From positions 1,303,501 through 1,367,500 of the forward strand of contig NZ_CP146991.1 of the NCBI RefSeq assembly GCF_001941975.2: a DNA stretch of 64,000 bases. Reading direction: 5' to 3'. Both the position numbers and the translations under genes were made by a program. Shown piece after piece: positions 35,058 through 43,817 of this stretch. Source of the stretch: Sporomusa sphaeroides DSM 2875. Its GTDB lineage: Bacteria > Bacillota > Negativicutes > Sporomusales > Sporomusaceae. The notes below the pieces were generated by a model. The model saw only the letters and a list, made by a program, of their open reading frames with translations. It did no database searches and was not told the origin of the DNA. How positions within the stretch are numbered: position 1 is the stretch's first letter; each line of letters starts with the position of its first letter.

Positions 35058-35686
35058 CCCGCATGGAAGATGTCCTGGAAACCTACAGCCTTCCCTACGA
35101 CCCGCTTCGTCCTGTCGTCTGTCTGGACGAGACAAACCGCCAGCTCCTCGAAGAGCGGCATATTCCCGCTGTCCCCGGCTCCCCGGAGCGTATCGATTAC
35201 GAATATCGGCGCTGCGGTGTTGCCGACCTGTTTGTGGCCTTTGAGCCGCTTGCGGCCAAGAGGGTCGTTAAAGTTACCGAAAGACGTACCGCCATAGACT
35301 TTGCCCAGTTTTTGAAGGAACTGACGGATGTTCATTATGCGCACGCAGAAAAGATTGTGTTGGTCATGGACAACCTCAATATTCACGGTATTGCGTCGCT
35401 GTACAAGGCGTTTGAGCCGGAAGAGGCACGGCGCATCGCGGAAAAAGTGGAGATTCATCATACGCCCATACATGCCTCGTGGCTAAATATGGCCGAGATT
35501 GAGATTGGGGTTCTATCCAGGCAGTGTCTGGCGGAATCCATGAACAGTATAGAGATGATGAGGCGCAAGGTCTCCGCATGGCAATGTCGCAGAAACGCTG
35601 CCTGCTCGACGGTAAACTGGCATTTCACCTCCGCCGACGCCCGCATCAAGCTTAAAAAGCTCTATCCCCTTATTTCTAGTTCCTAA
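34994..35686 (+). CDS. IS630 transposase, DDE frame (via -1 frameshift)
   Basis: Catalytic half reached by -1 slippage at AAAAAAA. It has Asp in VVCLDETNRQL, Asp in VLVMDNLNIH and Glu in ASWLNMAEIEIG, the IS630 DDE set. The first ATG in this frame is at 35063. Confidence 0.85.
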   Translation, partial: NELKPWQKKEWCIPKAGAEFVARMEDVLETYSLPYDPLRPVVCLDETNRQLLEERHIPAVPGSPERIDYEYRRCGVADLFVAFEPLAAKRVVKVTERRTAIDFAQFLKELTDVHYAHAEKIVLVMDNLNIHGIASLYKAFEPEEARRIAEKVEIHHTPIHASWLNMAEIEIGVLSRQCLAESMNSIEMMRRKVSAWQCRRNAACSTVNWHFTSADARIKLKKLYPLISSS

Positions 35687-35765
35687 CTTGGTGGAGTACT
35701 AGAGCCATAGCTTATTTATAGCTATGGCTCTTTTATAATTCAGGTGTACGTCAGGAGGTTCGTTA

Positions 35766-36545
35766 ATGAGTATTTTATATAAACCCAGTCCAGAATGGTA
35801 CAAAAAAATATGGTCACTTGATATTCAAGATATGTCTTGGGTTGAACATACTAAAGATGAAATTGATTTTATTGTTGATATTATGGAGTTATCAGGAACA
35901 GAAAGAATCTTGGATTTAGCATGTGGTTTTGGTAGACATGCAATAGAACTCGCAAAAAGAGGTTTTTCAGTAGTTGGTGTTGACATTACACCTGAGTATA
36001 TAAAAGAAGCTAGAAGAATTTCTTCTTTTGGCAAGTTGAATACGGAATTTATCTGTGCTGATTTGAGAAATATTTCTTTTGAAAATGAATTCGACGTTGT
36101 TTTAAATATGGCAGATGGTGCAATTGGATACCTTGAAAATGATGAAGAGAATCTTAAGATATTTGATTTAATTGCAAATTCACTTAAAAAGAATGGAAAG
36201 CACTTTATGAATATATGTAATGCAGAACATGCTGAAATGCATTTTCCAAAGCGAAATTGGGATATTGGAGAGAAAGAGCTTTCGCTTCCAGAGTTTCATT
36301 GGGACAAAAAAAATCGACGGATGCTATATGGAGTATGGAGCATAAAATTTGGAGAGATAGCTAAAAAACCAAGAATTGATGAATTGGCAGCAGATTCAAG
36401 TATTAGATTATATTCAATAAACGAAATAGAAAATATCTTTAGATCAAGACAAATGATTATCAAAGATACATTTGGTAACTTTGATAAATATGTACCGGCG
36501 TCGCATAAGGAAATGCAACTGCTAGTTTACTCACAAAAGAAATAA
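35766..36545 (+). CDS. class I SAM-dependent methyltransferase
   Basis: 259 residues. Motif I is ILDLACGFGRHAIELAKRG, followed by VVGVDITPEYIKEA and the acidic post-II region DVVLNMADGAIGYL. CAGGAGG lies upstream of the ATG. The substrate is unknown; the overall form resembles cyclopropane-fatty-acid/ubiE-like small-molecule enzymes. AT-rich codon use matches the accessory island. A strong terminator follows. Confidence 0.85.
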   Translation: MSILYKPSPEWYKKIWSLDIQDMSWVEHTKDEIDFIVDIMELSGTERILDLACGFGRHAIELAKRGFSVVGVDITPEYIKEARRISSFGKLNTEFICADLRNISFENEFDVVLNMADGAIGYLENDEENLKIFDLIANSLKKNGKHFMNICNAEHAEMHFPKRNWDIGEKELSLPEFHWDKKNRRMLYGVWSIKFGEIAKKPRIDELAADSSIRLYSINEIENIFRSRQMIIKDTFGNFDKYVPASHKEMQLLVYSQKK

Positions 36546-36598
36546 TATTTCAGATAAGCCAGACTTTTAGCGTGAACAAATATGTCAGAAACAATGCA

Positions 36599-36636
36599 AT
36601 CCTGCATTACCTCTCGATAGGTAGTGCAGGATTTTT
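36599..36636 (+). terminator. terminator of the 35766 methyltransferase
   Basis: Arms ATCCTGCATTACC and GGTAGTGCAGGAT with an 8-nt loop, followed by TTTTT. Confidence 0.8.
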
Positions 36637-36898
36637 GTATTAATTTGGCAGGGGTTTTGAAGTCCTGCGGGAATATAATTATTAAGGATGAGACATAATT
36701 GTATCTATTTATATGGTTTTACAAAGAGCACATGCATATTATCGAAAAAGAGCCTGTTAATATTCCTATTCCTCATGTACATACTACAATACTGAGTATG
36801 ATAGCGTTGAGTCTAAGCTTATTAATCAGTATAAATGAAGTATAAAGCCGTTACACGTGGCATTCATTCTTAATCAATGTAGAGATGGAGGATTATAG
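36637..36898. other. intergenic, nothing recognised
   Basis: Contains the half-element TTAATTTGGCAGGGGTTTTG (compare the 37806 repeat) and AT-rich sequence. No gene or RNA is supported. Confidence 0.4.
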
Positions 36899-37165
36899 AT
36901 GTTTACCTTTTGGGCAATGATTGTAATTGCAGCCTATGGCATACTGTCTGGGATAATCATTATATCTACAATTGTTCTTTTGGGCTATTTGGATTTATTA
37001 CCAAACCCGGAAGACCTAGTTGGAAAAGTTCTGATTATCTGGGGCAGTATACTGCTCGTTTACTCATATGCTCTGCATACTTTAACAATGTTTCTGCTAC
37101 AGCCTCTTATTAATTTTACTCGAAAGAAAGTCCGGGAGTTACCTTATACACGTCGCTGGAGGTAA
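36899..37165 (+). CDS. small two-helix membrane protein
   Basis: 88 residues, ATG after TGGAGGATTATAG. Two hydrophobic helices (IVIAAYGILSGIIIISTIVLLG and LIIWGSILLVYSYALHTLTMF, roughly) and a basic C-terminus (TRRWR). No family recognised. It is 26 nt upstream of a HEAT-repeat protein, so the two are probably co-transcribed. Confidence 0.5.
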   Translation: MFTFWAMIVIAAYGILSGIIIISTIVLLGYLDLLPNPEDLVGKVLIIWGSILLVYSYALHTLTMFLLQPLINFTRKKVRELPYTRRWR

Positions 37166-37191
37166 CTTGGGAGGATATTCAGGAGGACGTT

Positions 37192-37710
37192 ATGTCAAAA
37201 ATTTACGATAAGTTAAAGGGCGGAGATCTGCGGTCAATCGGTAAAGCCGAGGAAGTAGTTACAGATATTTTGAATGACAAAAATCTGTTTATAGAAGTTT
37301 TTAACAGAATGTTAAGTGATGATGCGCTTATTAGGATGAGATCCGCCGATGCTATTGAAAAGGTATCACGTCTTTATCCCGAATATCTTCAACCATTCAA
37401 ACAACGACTAATAGACGAGATCTCGCAAGTTAGGCAACAAGAAGTACGATGGCATATTGCCCAAATGTTCTCGCGACTGGAATTTCAGAAGGAAGAAATT
37501 TCGCAAGTAGTTAGTTTACTAATTGAATGGATAGACAACAGTCAAAGTAAAATAGTAAAAGTCAACTCACTACAGGCTTTAACTGATATAGCAAAAAAAC
37601 ACAATGAAATAATATTTTTGGCAATAAGCAAAATCGAGGAAGTAATAGACAACGGTAGTCCGGCTATGATAAGTAGAGGAAAGAAGCTATTAAAGGAGCT
37701 AACTGAATAA
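37192..37710 (+). CDS. HEAT-like repeat protein
   Basis: 172 residues, all helical, with HEAT-type repeats (ALIRMRSADAIEKVSRLYPE; EVRWHIAQMFSRLEF; IVKVNSLQALTDIAKK). TCAGGAGG precedes the ATG. HEAT solenoids mediate protein-protein contacts; no catalytic motif is seen. It follows a small membrane protein gene, perhaps as its cytoplasmic partner. Confidence 0.65.
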   Translation: MSKIYDKLKGGDLRSIGKAEEVVTDILNDKNLFIEVFNRMLSDDALIRMRSADAIEKVSRLYPEYLQPFKQRLIDEISQVRQQEVRWHIAQMFSRLEFQKEEISQVVSLLIEWIDNSQSKIVKVNSLQALTDIAKKHNEIIFLAISKIEEVIDNGSPAMISRGKKLLKELTE

Positions 37711-37805
37711 CTAAAGATATAACTAGTTTGAAGTAAGCATATGTTCAGAAATGTAAATCTTTGTCAATGATTTGTACAGATAATTGAAAATGTCAATAAT
37801 AAGTG

Positions 37806-37845
37806 AAACTCCTGCTAAATTTGTATTAATTTGGCAGGAGTTTTT
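37806..37845. repeat. dispersed CTCCTG...CAGGAG hairpin
   Basis: Arms AAACTCCTGC and GCAGGAGTTTTT around AAATTTGTATTAATTTG. Related copies occur at 40840, 47633 and 50101, with half-copies near 13175, 13960, 34416 and 36640. They probably work as terminators. Confidence 0.65.
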
Positions 37846-37947
37846 GCGTTTTGTAGGGAAGTTTCTAACTTGATAAATCTAGTAATATGGACTGATTCTG
37901 CAGAATCGTCCCAATTGAGCCAAAGATTTGGAATGTGGGTGAAATTT

Positions 37948-38712
37948 ATGCAAGATAATCGAAGAGAATTTTCAGATAATGAAAAAATGATTCTTTATAA
38001 CGAAGTGAATGGCAGATGTCCAATTTGTGGGGATGTTTTAACACATAGAAAAAAGAACAATCAGATTCATAAGACGTTTGAAGTTGCTCATATTTATCCG
38101 GCTAACCCTCGCCCAGAAGAAGTTGTACTATTGGCTCAGGAACAACGATTAAGCTCAGATGTAAATGATCTTAAGAATGTACTCGCTGTATGTCGCAAAT
38201 GTCATAAAATTTTTGATACTCCACGTACTATTGACGAATATCAGAAATGGTTTCGACTCAAACAAAAGTTAATTCAAGATACAGAAGTTAAAAGCACTTA
38301 TGTGATTTTTAATATCGAAGCTGAAATCAGAGAAATATTGGAAAAGCTCAACACACAATCACTTGAATCAGAGTTAGTTCAATTAAGTTATGAATCATTA
38401 AAAGTTGATCAAAAAACGAATGATACGCTACCCTTTGCAATTAAACGATCTATTAAACGAGATGTAGTAGATTATTTCGATTACATTAGAAGGCTTTTTA
38501 TTGAAATTGATAAAGTTACACCATATAAATTTAATACACTGGCTGCCCAAATCAAAGGTTTTTACTACAAATGTATGCAGGTTAATCCCAATCAAGAATA
38601 TGTATATAATTCACTAGTTGATTGGATTGACGAAAAGACGGATTCCTATTCTAGAAAAGCGTGTGAAATTGTCGTCGCATATTTCATCCAAGATTGTGAG
38701 GTATTCTCATGA
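37948..38712 (+). CDS. HNH nuclease effector of an ABC-three-component system
   Basis: 254 residues. An HNH/McrA-type zinc nuclease domain has C24-x2-C27 (RCPICGD), the catalytic-type His48 (EVAHIYP), Asn77 and C82-x2-C85-His86 (VCRKCHKIF). The C-terminal about 130 residues are helical and match the effector tail that docks with the middle component in ABC-3C systems. The start is the ATG at 37948; the longer TTG-initiated frame would begin inside the dispersed repeat. It overlaps the next gene by 4 nt. It is likely the DNA-cutting arm of an anti-phage system. Confidence 0.75.
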   Translation: MQDNRREFSDNEKMILYNEVNGRCPICGDVLTHRKKNNQIHKTFEVAHIYPANPRPEEVVLLAQEQRLSSDVNDLKNVLAVCRKCHKIFDTPRTIDEYQKWFRLKQKLIQDTEVKSTYVIFNIEAEIREILEKLNTQSLESELVQLSYESLKVDQKTNDTLPFAIKRSIKRDVVDYFDYIRRLFIEIDKVTPYKFNTLAAQIKGFYYKCMQVNPNQEYVYNSLVDWIDEKTDSYSRKACEIVVAYFIQDCEVFS

Positions 38713-38948
38713 TATTACCCAATAAGTTGATAGGATTTCAAGATAGCATTATTGCAAAAATGATTTATATTCTTGATGCAGTCAGTTTAGAAGATCAAAG
38801 CATTAGCAGTCTTTATAATAAAGTAAAGAATAACTTTGAAGATATAAATCAATATATTTTAGCATTAGATGTTCTTTTTACTCTTGAAAAAGTTGAATTT
38901 AATGAAAAGGCGCAGGTAATTACATATGTTAAAACAGATAATTTGTGA
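38709..38948 (+). CDS. ABC-three-component middle component
   Basis: 79 residues, small and helical (DSIIAKMIYILDAVSLEDQ; INQYILALDVLFTLEKVEF), of the size and position typical of middle-component winged-helix-like proteins in ABC-3C cassettes. Overlaps HNH gene (4 nt) and ATPase gene (23 nt), so it is translationally coupled to both. It bridges ATPase and effector by analogy. Confidence 0.7.
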   Translation: MILPNKLIGFQDSIIAKMIYILDAVSLEDQSISSLYNKVKNNFEDINQYILALDVLFTLEKVEFNEKAQVITYVKTDNL

Positions 38949-40551
38949 TAAGTTTGTTCAAAAGGAAATTATACTTGATGATGGATTAAACGCTGTTGTA
39001 GGCGATGATATTGCATCAAATTCTATTGGCAAATCAACGCTGCTAATGATTATTGATTTCCTTTTTGGCGGAGAAGATTATATAAAGAAAAATCATGATG
39101 CAATTGACCATTTAGGACACCATGAATTTAAGTTTCTGTTTGAATTTGCTGATGAAAAATTGTATTTTATAAGAACTACCAACGAATATAAATTTATAGC
39201 TGTTTGCAACGATAGATATGAAATACAAAAACGCATTAAAGTTGAAGAGTATACAAATCTTTTACAAGAGAAATATAAATGTCGACTTGAAGATTTAACT
39301 TTTCGGAATATAGTTGGCCGATATTTCAGAATATATGGTAAAGAAAATCTCAATGAAAGAAAGCCAATACAATATTTTGAAAAAGAAGCAGCAGCAAATT
39401 CGATAATCGTTCTGCTTAAACTTTTTGATAAATTTAAGATTATAAAAGAGTTTGAGGAGCAAATTGAAAAATTAACCGATGAACGGGCTATATTAATAGA
39501 AGCTGCAAAAAAAGATTTGATTCCACGGGTAACAAAAACTATATTTAATAAAAACGAAAAAAGGATAGTGGAGTTAAATCAGCAATTGGAAGCTTTAAAG
39601 ACTGAAATAATTAGTGCATCTGCAGACATCGAAGCTCTTATATCAAAAGAGGTATTATCGCTGCGAAAAGAAAAAAGTACATTAATTACAAAGGTTAATG
39701 TACTAAAGAACAGATTAATTCGCACTCAAACAAATCTCAAGAATAAGAATATCAACATTCAACCTGAACTTAAACAACTGCTTAACTATTTTCCAAGCTT
39801 TAATGTTGAACAAGTAGAAAAAGTTGATTCGTTTCATGAATCTATTACTAAAATCCTAAAAGAAGAATTACTCTGGGCAGAAAAAGAAGTTAAGGCCGAA
39901 ATATTAGAGATTGAAAAACAAATTCTTATTTTGGATGATACAATTAATTCTAAGTTGACAATACAAAATGCACCCAAATTTGCTATCGATAAAATCATTG
40001 AGTTAGCAGCACAAATTAATCAGCTAGGTGATGAAAATGGGTATTTTACAAAAAAGGAAAACTTAGATGATTCCATAAAGAGTGCAACTGAAAATCTAGA
40101 TATCTTAAAAGAAAAAGTCCTTGACGAAATGTGCAGTCAAATTAATATAAAAATGCATGAAATCAATAAGCAAATTTATATTGATGGCCGACGTGCACCT
40201 ACACTTAATATTCATGGCAATAAATACACTTTTAATACCTATGGAGATACTGGAACGGGTACTGCTTTTGCTAATTTAGTCACTTTTGATTTAGCGTTGT
40301 TGGATTTAACATGCTTACCAGCAATTGCTCATGATCTTCCACTACTCAAAAATATCGAAAATCTTGCTTTAGAGAATATTGTAGACATTTACAGCAAGAG
40401 TAGAAAGCAGGTTTTTATTGCAATAGATAAATTGAGCTCATATAGTAAAGATACTGCACAGTTGATTGAATCATGTAAAGTATTACAGCTTTCAAAGGAT
40501 AAACTCCTTTTTACAAAAAATTGGAAACAAGATAATCAAACTAATGCTTAG
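38926..40551 (+). CDS. DUF2326 SMC-like ATPase of an ABC-three-component system
   Basis: 541 residues. The Walker A is near the N-terminus (NSIGKSTLLMIIDFLFGG, residues 32-48), typical of DUF2326 ATPases. A long coiled-coil spans about 180-400 (IEKLTDERAILIEAAKK; LRKEKSTLITKVNVLKNRL). The C-terminal DUF2326 portion contains YTFNTYGDTGTGTAFANLV and the hydrophobic acid-bearing LPAIAHDLPLLKNIE. It is the sensor/motor of the cassette with the HNH effector and middle component; the ATP-driven trigger is unknown. The start overlaps the middle component by 23 nt. Confidence 0.8.
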   Translation: MLKQIICDKFVQKEIILDDGLNAVVGDDIASNSIGKSTLLMIIDFLFGGEDYIKKNHDAIDHLGHHEFKFLFEFADEKLYFIRTTNEYKFIAVCNDRYEIQKRIKVEEYTNLLQEKYKCRLEDLTFRNIVGRYFRIYGKENLNERKPIQYFEKEAAANSIIVLLKLFDKFKIIKEFEEQIEKLTDERAILIEAAKKDLIPRVTKTIFNKNEKRIVELNQQLEALKTEIISASADIEALISKEVLSLRKEKSTLITKVNVLKNRLIRTQTNLKNKNINIQPELKQLLNYFPSFNVEQVEKVDSFHESITKILKEELLWAEKEVKAEILEIEKQILILDDTINSKLTIQNAPKFAIDKIIELAAQINQLGDENGYFTKKENLDDSIKSATENLDILKEKVLDEMCSQINIKMHEINKQIYIDGRRAPTLNIHGNKYTFNTYGDTGTGTAFANLVTFDLALLDLTCLPAIAHDLPLLKNIENLALENIVDIYSKSRKQVFIAIDKLSSYSKDTAQLIESCKVLQLSKDKLLFTKNWKQDNQTNA

Positions 40552-40667
40552 ATTTGTTGGGTAGATTATTCTCAGGAAGGCATTGTAATGAACCTTAGAC
40601 AAATCATTGACACAGGTTTGACCAGACCTTCTGTTCAAGGGACACTATTAAAAATACCAGGCATCTC

Positions 40668-40825
40668 AGGTTAATCTGGGATGGTAGAGATGGTAAAGAA
40701 GCGGATGATGAATTTAAGGCGTATATTGATCCAAAGAACAGAATAAAGCTTTTAGGCTATTAATAGAGCGGATTGTATATGATAGGGAAGATAATGGAGT
40801 AAGGTTGGATATTTTGTATAAATAA
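40668..40825 (+). pseudogene. C-terminal remnant of a large serine recombinase
   Basis: The end reads FRLLIERIVYDREDNGVRLDI, close to the C-terminal tail of large serine site-specific recombinases (L-I-E-x-I-x-V-Y-D-x...). A further about 26 codons in a shifted frame (WDGRDGKEADDEFKAYIDP) precede it. The main catalytic domain is gone. It may be the vestige of the integrase that built this island. Confidence 0.5.
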
Positions 40826-40839
40826 TTACAATAAAATTT

Positions 40840-40876
40840 AAACTCCTGCTAAATTTGTATTAATCTGACAGGTTTT
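40840..40876. repeat. dispersed CTCCTG...CAGG hairpin, degenerate
   Basis: AAACTCCTGC with the same AAATTTGTATTAAT centre as the 37806 copy; the right arm is shortened to TGACAGGTTTTTG. Confidence 0.55.
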
Positions 40877-41005
40877 TGTATTTTTATGGCAAATAGTAAA
40901 AGTATCAAATGCGAAGTAGTTATAATATTAAAAATTCTACAGGAAAGGTTGAGTTCTTGAAAGTTTTAATTGCTTATTCGCTTATATTTGGGGAGGTGTA
41001 TACAA

Positions 41006-42382
41006 ATGAGAATTAAACAGATTTCTGTAAGTAAATTATTCGGGATGTTTGATCATGTAATTCCACTAAACTTAAATGAGCATATGACTATTGTTCACGG
41101 ACCTAACGGTTTCGGAAAAACAGCAATGCTAAGAGTTTTACATAGCCTATTTTCATCGAGAATTGACGTAATTAAAACCTACCCCTTTCAACAATTTCAA
41201 GTTATATTTGAAGATAATTCATTATTAAAGATTGCAAAAGTAATTGATAAAGAAGGAAAACTAGGAAGAATAGAAACGTTTCTATTTACGTATACAAATG
41301 AAGAGGGTGAAAATATATACAAACCATTCCATCAAAAGCTATCTATAAGGGCTGAGGACGTAATGCGTTATATTCCTCCGCGAGTTATAGAAAGAGAAAT
41401 TCCGGAAATAAGTAGAAATGGTGTTAATAAATGGTCGGATATTGAAACTGGTGAATTATTAGATATTCAAGCAGTTTTGGATAGATGGGGTTATAGAATA
41501 GTTCGATTGCTACCATCAAGTACAAAATCCAATATGCTTGATTTTGAACCTCCGTGGTTTGACGAGTTATCAAACAAAGTAAGAGTACGTTTTATTGATA
41601 CTAATAGATTACAGAATAAACCGTCTAGTCACAGAGTAAGTGAATATGAATCTAGAAATCGTGAACCAGTACCTATGATTCTTACAATTAGTAAAAAGAT
41701 AGCAAGCGCAATTCAAAAGGAGTTATCAAATTTTGCCCGGTTTTCTCAAGCATTAGATAGAACTTTTCCACAACGCCTATTGGAATCCAAAAAACAATCG
41801 GTTCAAAAGCTTAATAATGAAGAGTTAAATGCAAGACTTGAGGAATTAGAAAAAAAACGGTTACGTTTTATGAATGCAGGATTACTTGATATGGATGAGA
41901 CCACTGATTTTCAGATTCCTTTAAAATTTGACTCGACTCAAAGAAAGATTTTGTCTTTATACGTTCAAGATAATGAGGAAAAATTAAAAGTTTTGGATAA
42001 AATTGCAGCTCAAATAGAAGCCTTTTCTAATATAATCAATGGATTGTTTACATATAAGGAAATATCCTGCAACCGAGAAATAGGCATCAGTTTAAAAAAT
42101 AGAAATGGTGATCCCCTGGAGCTTGAAATGTTGTCATCTGGAGAACAACATGAAATTGTTCTTATGTATGAGTTATTATTTAATATAGAACCAGGTTCAT
42201 TAGTATTAATTGATGAACCGGAGATATCATTACACATAGCATGGCAACAAGAATTTTTAGCTAATTTGGGAGAAATTATTCAGTTGAGTTCCTTTGATAT
42301 CTTAATAGCTACGCATTCCCCTGCGATTGCGAGTAGTAGGTGGGATCTTACTGTCGATTTGGAGGGGAATATAGAATGTTAG
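41006..42382 (+). CDS. PARIS AriA-like AAA ATPase
   Basis: 458 residues from the ATG at 41006 (GGGGAGGTG upstream). Walker A GPNGFGKT at 32-39. Near the C-terminus come ABC-signature LSSGEQ (376-381), Walker B SLVLIDEPEISLH and the switch His in ATHSP, the AAA_21/AAA_15 arrangement. It overlaps a DUF4435 TOPRIM gene by 7 nt. AriA/AriB in PARIS defence have this order and size: AriA is the ATPase sensor that holds AriB and releases it on sensing a phage anti-restriction protein. Assignment is by architecture, not by alignment. Confidence 0.75.
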   Translation: MRIKQISVSKLFGMFDHVIPLNLNEHMTIVHGPNGFGKTAMLRVLHSLFSSRIDVIKTYPFQQFQVIFEDNSLLKIAKVIDKEGKLGRIETFLFTYTNEEGENIYKPFHQKLSIRAEDVMRYIPPRVIEREIPEISRNGVNKWSDIETGELLDIQAVLDRWGYRIVRLLPSSTKSNMLDFEPPWFDELSNKVRVRFIDTNRLQNKPSSHRVSEYESRNREPVPMILTISKKIASAIQKELSNFARFSQALDRTFPQRLLESKKQSVQKLNNEELNARLEELEKKRLRFMNAGLLDMDETTDFQIPLKFDSTQRKILSLYVQDNEEKLKVLDKIAAQIEAFSNIINGLFTYKEISCNREIGISLKNRNGDPLELEMLSSGEQHEIVLMYELLFNIEPGSLVLIDEPEISLHIAWQQEFLANLGEIIQLSSFDILIATHSPAIASSRWDLTVDLEGNIEC

Positions 42383-43329
42383 AGTCTGCTAAACCAGAAA
42401 CTATTGCAGGAATGATTATGCAGTCACGTAGAAAATTCAAAGGCAGTTATTTACTTGTGGAGGGAAAAACGGATTATAAAATATATAAATCCTATATAGA
42501 TAACGATACTTGCATAATTCAACCGACAGGAGGAAAAGGAAAAGCTAAAGAAGTCATTGCCTTTCTAGAACGATATAAACAAGCCAATGGAGTACTTGCT
42601 TGTGTAGATTTGGATTTTGAAACACTAAATCCACAACCCAGAAAAGAAAATGTTTTATATACAGATGTTAATAACTTAGAGACTATGATTATTTCATCCC
42701 CAGCATTTGATAAAGTTATGGAAAGATGGGGAGATCCTAAAAAAATATTATTATTCGAAAAAAGAATGGGAAAAGAATTGCGGTCATTCTTATTAGAATG
42801 TTGTCAACCTGTTAGTTTTTTAAAATATCTCTCAAATTACAATAATTTAGGTATTGATTTTAAAATGTTAGATTATGATTTATTTGTAAATGAGAAGGAT
42901 TTAACTATAAATATTGATGAGCTAATTAAGATTGCTGGTATAACTACAAAAACGCATTTTGATATTGCTTGTTTAAAAACAGAGCTTTCAAAGCTAGCAG
43001 CGAAAAATCTAAATGTGTGGTTAGTTTGTTGTGGACATCAATTAGTGAGAATACTTTCAATTGCTTTTAGATACTTAATCGGAAAGAATAAAACAAAAGG
43101 TAAGACTGTTTTACCATTCCATATACTACCATCAGAACTTGAGAATATTTTACATTGTTCATATGAGAGTTTATATTTTGCGAAGACTGAATTATGTAAG
43201 AATATAATAGAGTGGGAGCGGAAAAATTCACCTCATAAAATCCTCTTGCCGGTTTTTGATAAATTAATAGTTGATTATATCGAAATGGAATTGGACAATG
43301 CTACAGCCGAAGTAGCAGTTGCAAAATAA
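42376..43329 (+). CDS. PARIS AriB-like DUF4435 TOPRIM nuclease
   Basis: 317 residues from the ATG at 42376 (GGAGGGG upstream). TOPRIM-type residues: Glu29 in YLLVEGKTDYKIY and the DxD-like Asp78/Asp80 in ACVDLDFE, the DUF4435 signature. A glycine-rich PTGGKGKAKE lies between. In PARIS, AriB is activated by AriA and cleaves host RNA such as tRNA, causing abortive infection. A strong terminator follows at 43381. Retaining both active-site acidic residues suggests an active system. Confidence 0.75.
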   Translation: MLESAKPETIAGMIMQSRRKFKGSYLLVEGKTDYKIYKSYIDNDTCIIQPTGGKGKAKEVIAFLERYKQANGVLACVDLDFETLNPQPRKENVLYTDVNNLETMIISSPAFDKVMERWGDPKKILLFEKRMGKELRSFLLECCQPVSFLKYLSNYNNLGIDFKMLDYDLFVNEKDLTINIDELIKIAGITTKTHFDIACLKTELSKLAAKNLNVWLVCCGHQLVRILSIAFRYLIGKNKTKGKTVLPFHILPSELENILHCSYESLYFAKTELCKNIIEWERKNSPHKILLPVFDKLIVDYIEMELDNATAEVAVAK

Positions 43330-43380
43330 GTACTATTTTAGTTATTAAAAATATGAAGATCTACGGCAGAAAGCCATTGG

Positions 43381-43421
43381 AAAACGTTCAAGTCGCTAAT
43401 AAATAGCGACTTGAACGTTTT
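43381..43421 (+). terminator. terminator of the PARIS-like operon
   Basis: Arms AAAACGTTCAAGTCGCT and AGCGACTTGAACGTTTT with a 7-nt loop. Confidence 0.85.
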
Positions 43422-43427
43422 AAACAC

Positions 43428-43740
43428 CTTGACTTACCACAAAATACTAATTACAATAAGAATAACACCTAACAAATAATCGATATCCATTTAATAGCGT
43501 ATGTAAACCCACCCGCAAGCAAATCCTAAACAATACCCATAAAAACGAGGTGAAGCCGATGTCTGAAAAGCACATTAACCACCTAGTCAACGAAAAGAGT
43601 CCATATCTATTGCAGCACGCGCATAATCCGATAGATTGGTATCCGTGGGGCGAAGAAGCGTTTGCCAAGGCTAAGGAAGAGGAAGAAGACAAACCGATTT
43701 TTTTTAGTTGTGGCTATAGTACGTGCCACTGGTGTCATGT
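43428..43740 (+). repeat. yyaL 5'-end duplication, copy B
   Basis: 313 bp, near-identical to 53477-53783, beginning at CTTGACTTACCACAAA and ending at the codons for CHWCHV. It differs by a 6-nt in-frame insertion (an extra Glu-Glu) and scattered substitutions, many synonymous. Confidence 0.9.
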
Positions 43741-43747
43741 TCGTTAA
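43559..43747 (+). pseudogene. truncated DUF255/YyaL thioredoxin-domain gene
   Basis: 62 codons corresponding to the first about 60 residues of the intact gene at 53608: [19 protein letters not shown], then the CxxC motif CHWC. It stops right after CHWCHVR. The leader and ribosome site are also duplicated. No rest of the gene follows; it is a left-behind 5' end. Confidence 0.9.
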
Positions 43748-43817
43748 AGTAACATGCTCGCTTAAGATTAGTCGGGGAGACCGCAACCACTAATACCGTA
43801 CGGCTGGATTTTGTCAA

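Larger units (their letters stand above)
34487..35699 (+). mobile_element. IS630-family insertion sequence
   Basis: 1213 bp. Inverted ends GTACTCCATCAAACTAG and the counterpart of GTACTCCACCAAGTTAG are flanked by TA dinucleotides (34485-34486 and 35700-35701), the target duplication of IS630/Tc1 elements. Two overlapping frames encode the transposase. Confidence 0.85.

Noticed and set aside
37831-37947. N-terminal extension of the HNH gene
   Set aside because: A TTG-initiated extension begins inside the dispersed repeat hairpin; the ATG at 37948 has a better ribosome-site context.
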